A stretch of DNA of 64,000 nucleotides from Selaginella moellendorffii. Its lineage: Eukaryota > Streptophyta > Lycopodiopsida > Selaginellales > Selaginellaceae. Shown here piece by piece: positions 61,427-64,000 of the stretch. The number at the start of each line of letters is the position of its first letter. Within the stretch, counting starts at the first letter, position 1. Under the pieces are notes generated by a model, which did no database searches, was not told where the DNA came from, and was given only the letters and a program-made list of their open reading frames with translations. Made by a program: the position numbers and the translations under genes. The DNA is taken from NCBI RefSeq assembly GCF_000143415.4, contig NW_003314261.1, forward strand, positions 3,340,880 to 3,404,879, given 5' to 3'.

Positions 61427-61924
61427 TACCATATAGAGAGAAAAAACTATCAAATCGAACACAGCCAGAGTTGCATTTTGCTGTTGTACTCCATGGGTAC
61501 GTTAAGCAAATCTCATTGTGACTGATTCTCGACAATGATTGCGATGAGTATTTAGAGACAGTACCGATCGTCATGAGAGTGTGAAGAAGTGGAGAGCGTT
61601 ATGCACCCCAGGTTATTTGTATTAATTGGTGCTTAAGTATTGCAACGCTAAAAAAAGTCCTTTGTACTGCAGCTCTACAGCCGAGCCAAAAAATGTTGAG
61701 AGACGAGGTCAGAACAAAAGAAAGCTGGATCTGTCCAGCACTGCTTTTGAAGCAATCAGCCCTTTTTAACCTTTTGCCTGCATCAGTTAACGTTTTCTTC
61801 CTTTATTTCAAACTACCACTAAAATATTGGTGAGCTTTACAGAGAAAATTCTTCCCCGGCAGTATTTATGGGATTGGAAGAAAGGAGGGAGTGCTTCTTG
61901 TTGGTGAGTGACTGAGAGAGAAGA
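61427..61924. other. Spacer between the SCI1-like and XTH genes
   Basis: 3' UTR of the SCI1-like gene and promoter of the XTH gene. I see nothing else I can name. Confidence 0.4.
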
Positions 61925-62942
61925 ATGGAGCGTTTGTTTGTTGCTGGTTTTGCTCTTTTGCTTGCTGTTAGCTTCGCGCAGGCCAAGCAGCGGCCTCCAA
62001 CTTTCGACGAGAATTTCTCTGTTATGTGGGCTGACGACCATGTACAAACAACTGGAGAAAATGGGAGCCTTGTGCAGCTAATGCTCGATAGAAACTCTGG
62101 TAAGTAACATTCTTTCAATAGTCTACTGATTTTCCTTTACGTTTTCTTTGTAGGATCCGCCTTCTCGACGATAAAAAAGTACCTGTTTGGATTCATCAGC
62201 ATGAATCTCAAGCTGGTTCCGGGTGATTCAGCCGGAGTTGTCACTGCTTACTACGTAAATCTTCGTCTTTCTCGATGCTTCAACTTTTATTTCCTTTGTT
62301 TCGCAGCTATCGTCCGAGACCGACAACCGAGATGAGCTCGACTTCGAGTTCCTTGGCAACCGATCCGGGCAGCCATATACTTTGCAAACCAACGTCTATA
62401 GCAATGGAAAGGGAGAGAGGGAGCAGCGGCTGATGCTCTGGTTTGATCCCTCTCAAGACTTCCACGCTTACTCGTTCCTCTGGAACAAGCATCATATTGT
62501 GTAAGCTTTCCTTTCATTCATTTGCTCGATCTTATCTCCAAGTCGCAGGTTCTACGTCGACAAGACCCCCGTCCGCGTCCACAGGCTCACAAGCGCCACC
62601 CAAGACGTGTTCCTGTCCAAACAGCCAATGCGGCTCATCTCGAGCATCTGGAACGCCGACGGCTGGGCGACGCGCGGTGGAAAAGAGAAGATCGACTGGA
62701 GTGGAGCGCCGTTCGTGGCGTCCTACGCCGAATTCACCGTGGATGGATGCGACGAAGGGGACGCTGCGTGCCTCGCAAACACGAGCAGCCCCTGGTGGGA
62801 TAGGCCGAGTTCGTGGGAGCTGAGCGTTCAAGAAGAGCAAGCGCTGGGCGTGGTGAGATCCAAGTTCTTGATATATGACTACTGCCTAGACACCAACAGG
62901 AATCCATCACCTCCTACCGAGTGTAGTGTTAATCCCAAGTAG
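61925..62942 (+). CDS. Xyloglucan endotransglucosylase/hydrolase (XTH, GH16)
   Basis: The protein has 287 residues from four exons: 61925-62099, 62154-62254, 62307-62500, 62549-62942. It cuts and rejoins xyloglucan in the cell wall. The N-terminus is a signal peptide of about 20 residues ([10 protein letters not shown]). The GH16 active site reads [14 protein letters not shown], with both catalytic Glu and the middle Asp present. The usual His before DE is Arg. The N-glycosylation site (NRS) just after the active site, typical of XTH, is present. Other marks are [62 protein letters not shown] and a C-terminal XET_C domain with paired Cys. Length and exon plan are normal. Confidence 0.95.
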
Positions 62943-63728
62943 ATCTATCAAAAGTATGTGCCTTCCAAAACCACAGGGTGGTGCTGCTGGGTATGTGGTT
63001 TCCAGGGGTTTGAGCATTTGCTCGTGTTATCACTTGGCTGTGGCAACAAAACTGTGACAAGAAAGCCGCGGGATGGTGGGTGACACAGCTAATAACGAAT
63101 GTGGCCCTCAACGCAAGCTCGGATATGGTGGTCTCGGCGCTTTTTTAGCTCGGGCTGTGCGTAAGAATCCAAATAATGTAGTTTGTTCTTGGATCAGACC
63201 TCCAGCAAGTTGAGTATTCGAAGCCGGCCAACCTTGCCGACCTGGTCAACATTAGGAGACAGCTGGTCAAGGAGCCGGTCAAGGGGGTCAACTTTTACAA
63301 CGGGGAGGCCATTCGCAGGTTTGCACCATTCACTTGCAACCCAGCCGTCTGAAGAGCCCAAGAAACGCAAACTAGTTGATAGGATTTCCAAATATACAAT
63401 CATGATATAAGATATTTATCTCTTATATGAATATCTTTTATATATATATATATATATATAAAAGATAACACGTACACGCCAACTAAAATACAGAATTACG
63501 CAAGGCATCCAATTGCGTATGTATTTGAAAAAGATATAGGTGTCTTGAGATCAATATATCGTCCATGCTGCATGTATCTTATTTTAGAGAAATGTTGCAC
63601 TGTTGGTTTTCACAGGCACGTCTCGTAAGACGGGCAAATAACAAACACGTCACGGATCCTGAATATATGCATGATCCAATGTTGGCACAACTACACCTGT
63701 TTACAATTATCCATCGCACAAGAATTTC
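62943..63728. other. Intergenic region with a coding-like relic and a TA microsatellite
   Basis: At 63199-63353 (+) a stretch of about 50 codons reads like protein (YSKPANLADLVNIRRQLVKE, GVNFYNGEAIRRFAPF) and then stops. I cannot name the family and see no partner exons. A (TA)n run lies at about 63436-63461. The rest is the promoter of the patatin-like gene. Confidence 0.4.
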
Positions 63729-64000
63729 ATGGAAACAAGCAGAAGGAGGAAGTGCATCTTGAGCATCGATGGAGGTGGAGTGAGGGGTGTTATTCCCGCG
63801 ACAATTCTTGAGTACCTTGAGGATTGCTTACAGGTTTCTTTGGGAAAATTATCAAAGCAGAGTCATCTTTATTGGCTTTGATCTGATCTCTCTCTGTCAG
63901 GAGCTAGATGGTCCTAGTGTCAGGCTCGCGGACTACTTTGACACCATTGCTGGAACCAGCACCGGAGGGATCATCGCCGCAATGCTGGGGACGCCTAGCA
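63729..64000 (+). CDS. Patatin-like phospholipase, N-terminal part (runs off the window)
   Basis: Exon 1 is 63729-63833; exon 2 starts at 63901 and is cut by the window end. It encodes [20 protein letters not shown] and, after the intron, [20 protein letters not shown]. The oxyanion-hole motif DGGGxRG and the nucleophile Ser of GTSTGG are both present, so this should be an active acyl hydrolase of membrane lipids. The start ATG is followed by a short basic stretch (METSRRRK) without a signal peptide, which suggests a cytosolic enzyme. The catalytic Asp (DGG) lies beyond the window. Confidence 0.93.

Overview
The window is nuclear DNA of a land plant, most likely the lycophyte Selaginella (S. 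moellendorffii or a close relative). The genes are compact and split by many very short GT-AG introns, often 40-80 bp. A long PPR gene is intronless. Telo-box motifs (AAACCCTA) sit in front of ribosomal-protein and mitochondrial genes. The gene set is plant-type: MIP1/DUF547, plant GATA, CASP-like, XTH, alpha-dioxygenase and an MS2-type fatty acyl reductase. Exon limits were read by hand from GT-AG borders, phase and protein-family logic, so they are inferences and not transcript-backed.

Layout. 2.9-5.5 kb: a MIP1 leucine-zipper/DUF547 gene (+). 6.2-8.2 kb: eS30 (-) back to back with a proline-rich single-pass membrane protein (+). 10-15 kb: an intronless PPR gene and the mitochondrial 2-oxoglutarate dehydrogenase E2 gene (both -). 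15.9-16.3 kb: eS27 (+). 16.6-25.4 kb: a repeat-rich block of decayed Ty3/gypsy gag and pol, a pair of about 440-bp direct repeats, a 1550-bp solo LTR with a 5-bp target-site duplication inserted in older pol sequence, and a purine-rich minisatellite. 25.4-27.8 kb: an orphan gene and gene relics. 29.2-34 kb: a PLP-dependent group II decarboxylase with a broken partial duplicate beside it, and an SAM methyltransferase. 34-42 kb: GATA factor, DRM1/ARP protein, CASP-like protein, a fatty acyl reductase relic and a WrbA-type quinone reductase. 42.7-64 kb is densely packed: MS2-like reductase, OXA2-type insertase, TBL2-like WD40 protein, coiled-coil protein, alpha-dioxygenase, MCM7, mitochondrial ATP synthase beta, SCI1-like basic protein, XTH and the start of a patatin-like lipase.

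The genes are mostly housekeeping and do not form one pathway. Several serve mitochondria: E2-OGDH, ATP synthase beta and the OXA2 insertase, possibly also the PPR protein. Others act at the wall, surface or membrane: the MS2-like reductase, XTH, CASP-like protein and proline-rich protein. I did not find an obviously new multi-gene system. The most notable points are the solo LTR nested in pol, four otherwise good genes that each carry a single 1-2 base indel, relics of neighbouring genes next to the complete copies, a 39-bp bidirectional promoter, and an orphan protein with a Cys/His cluster.
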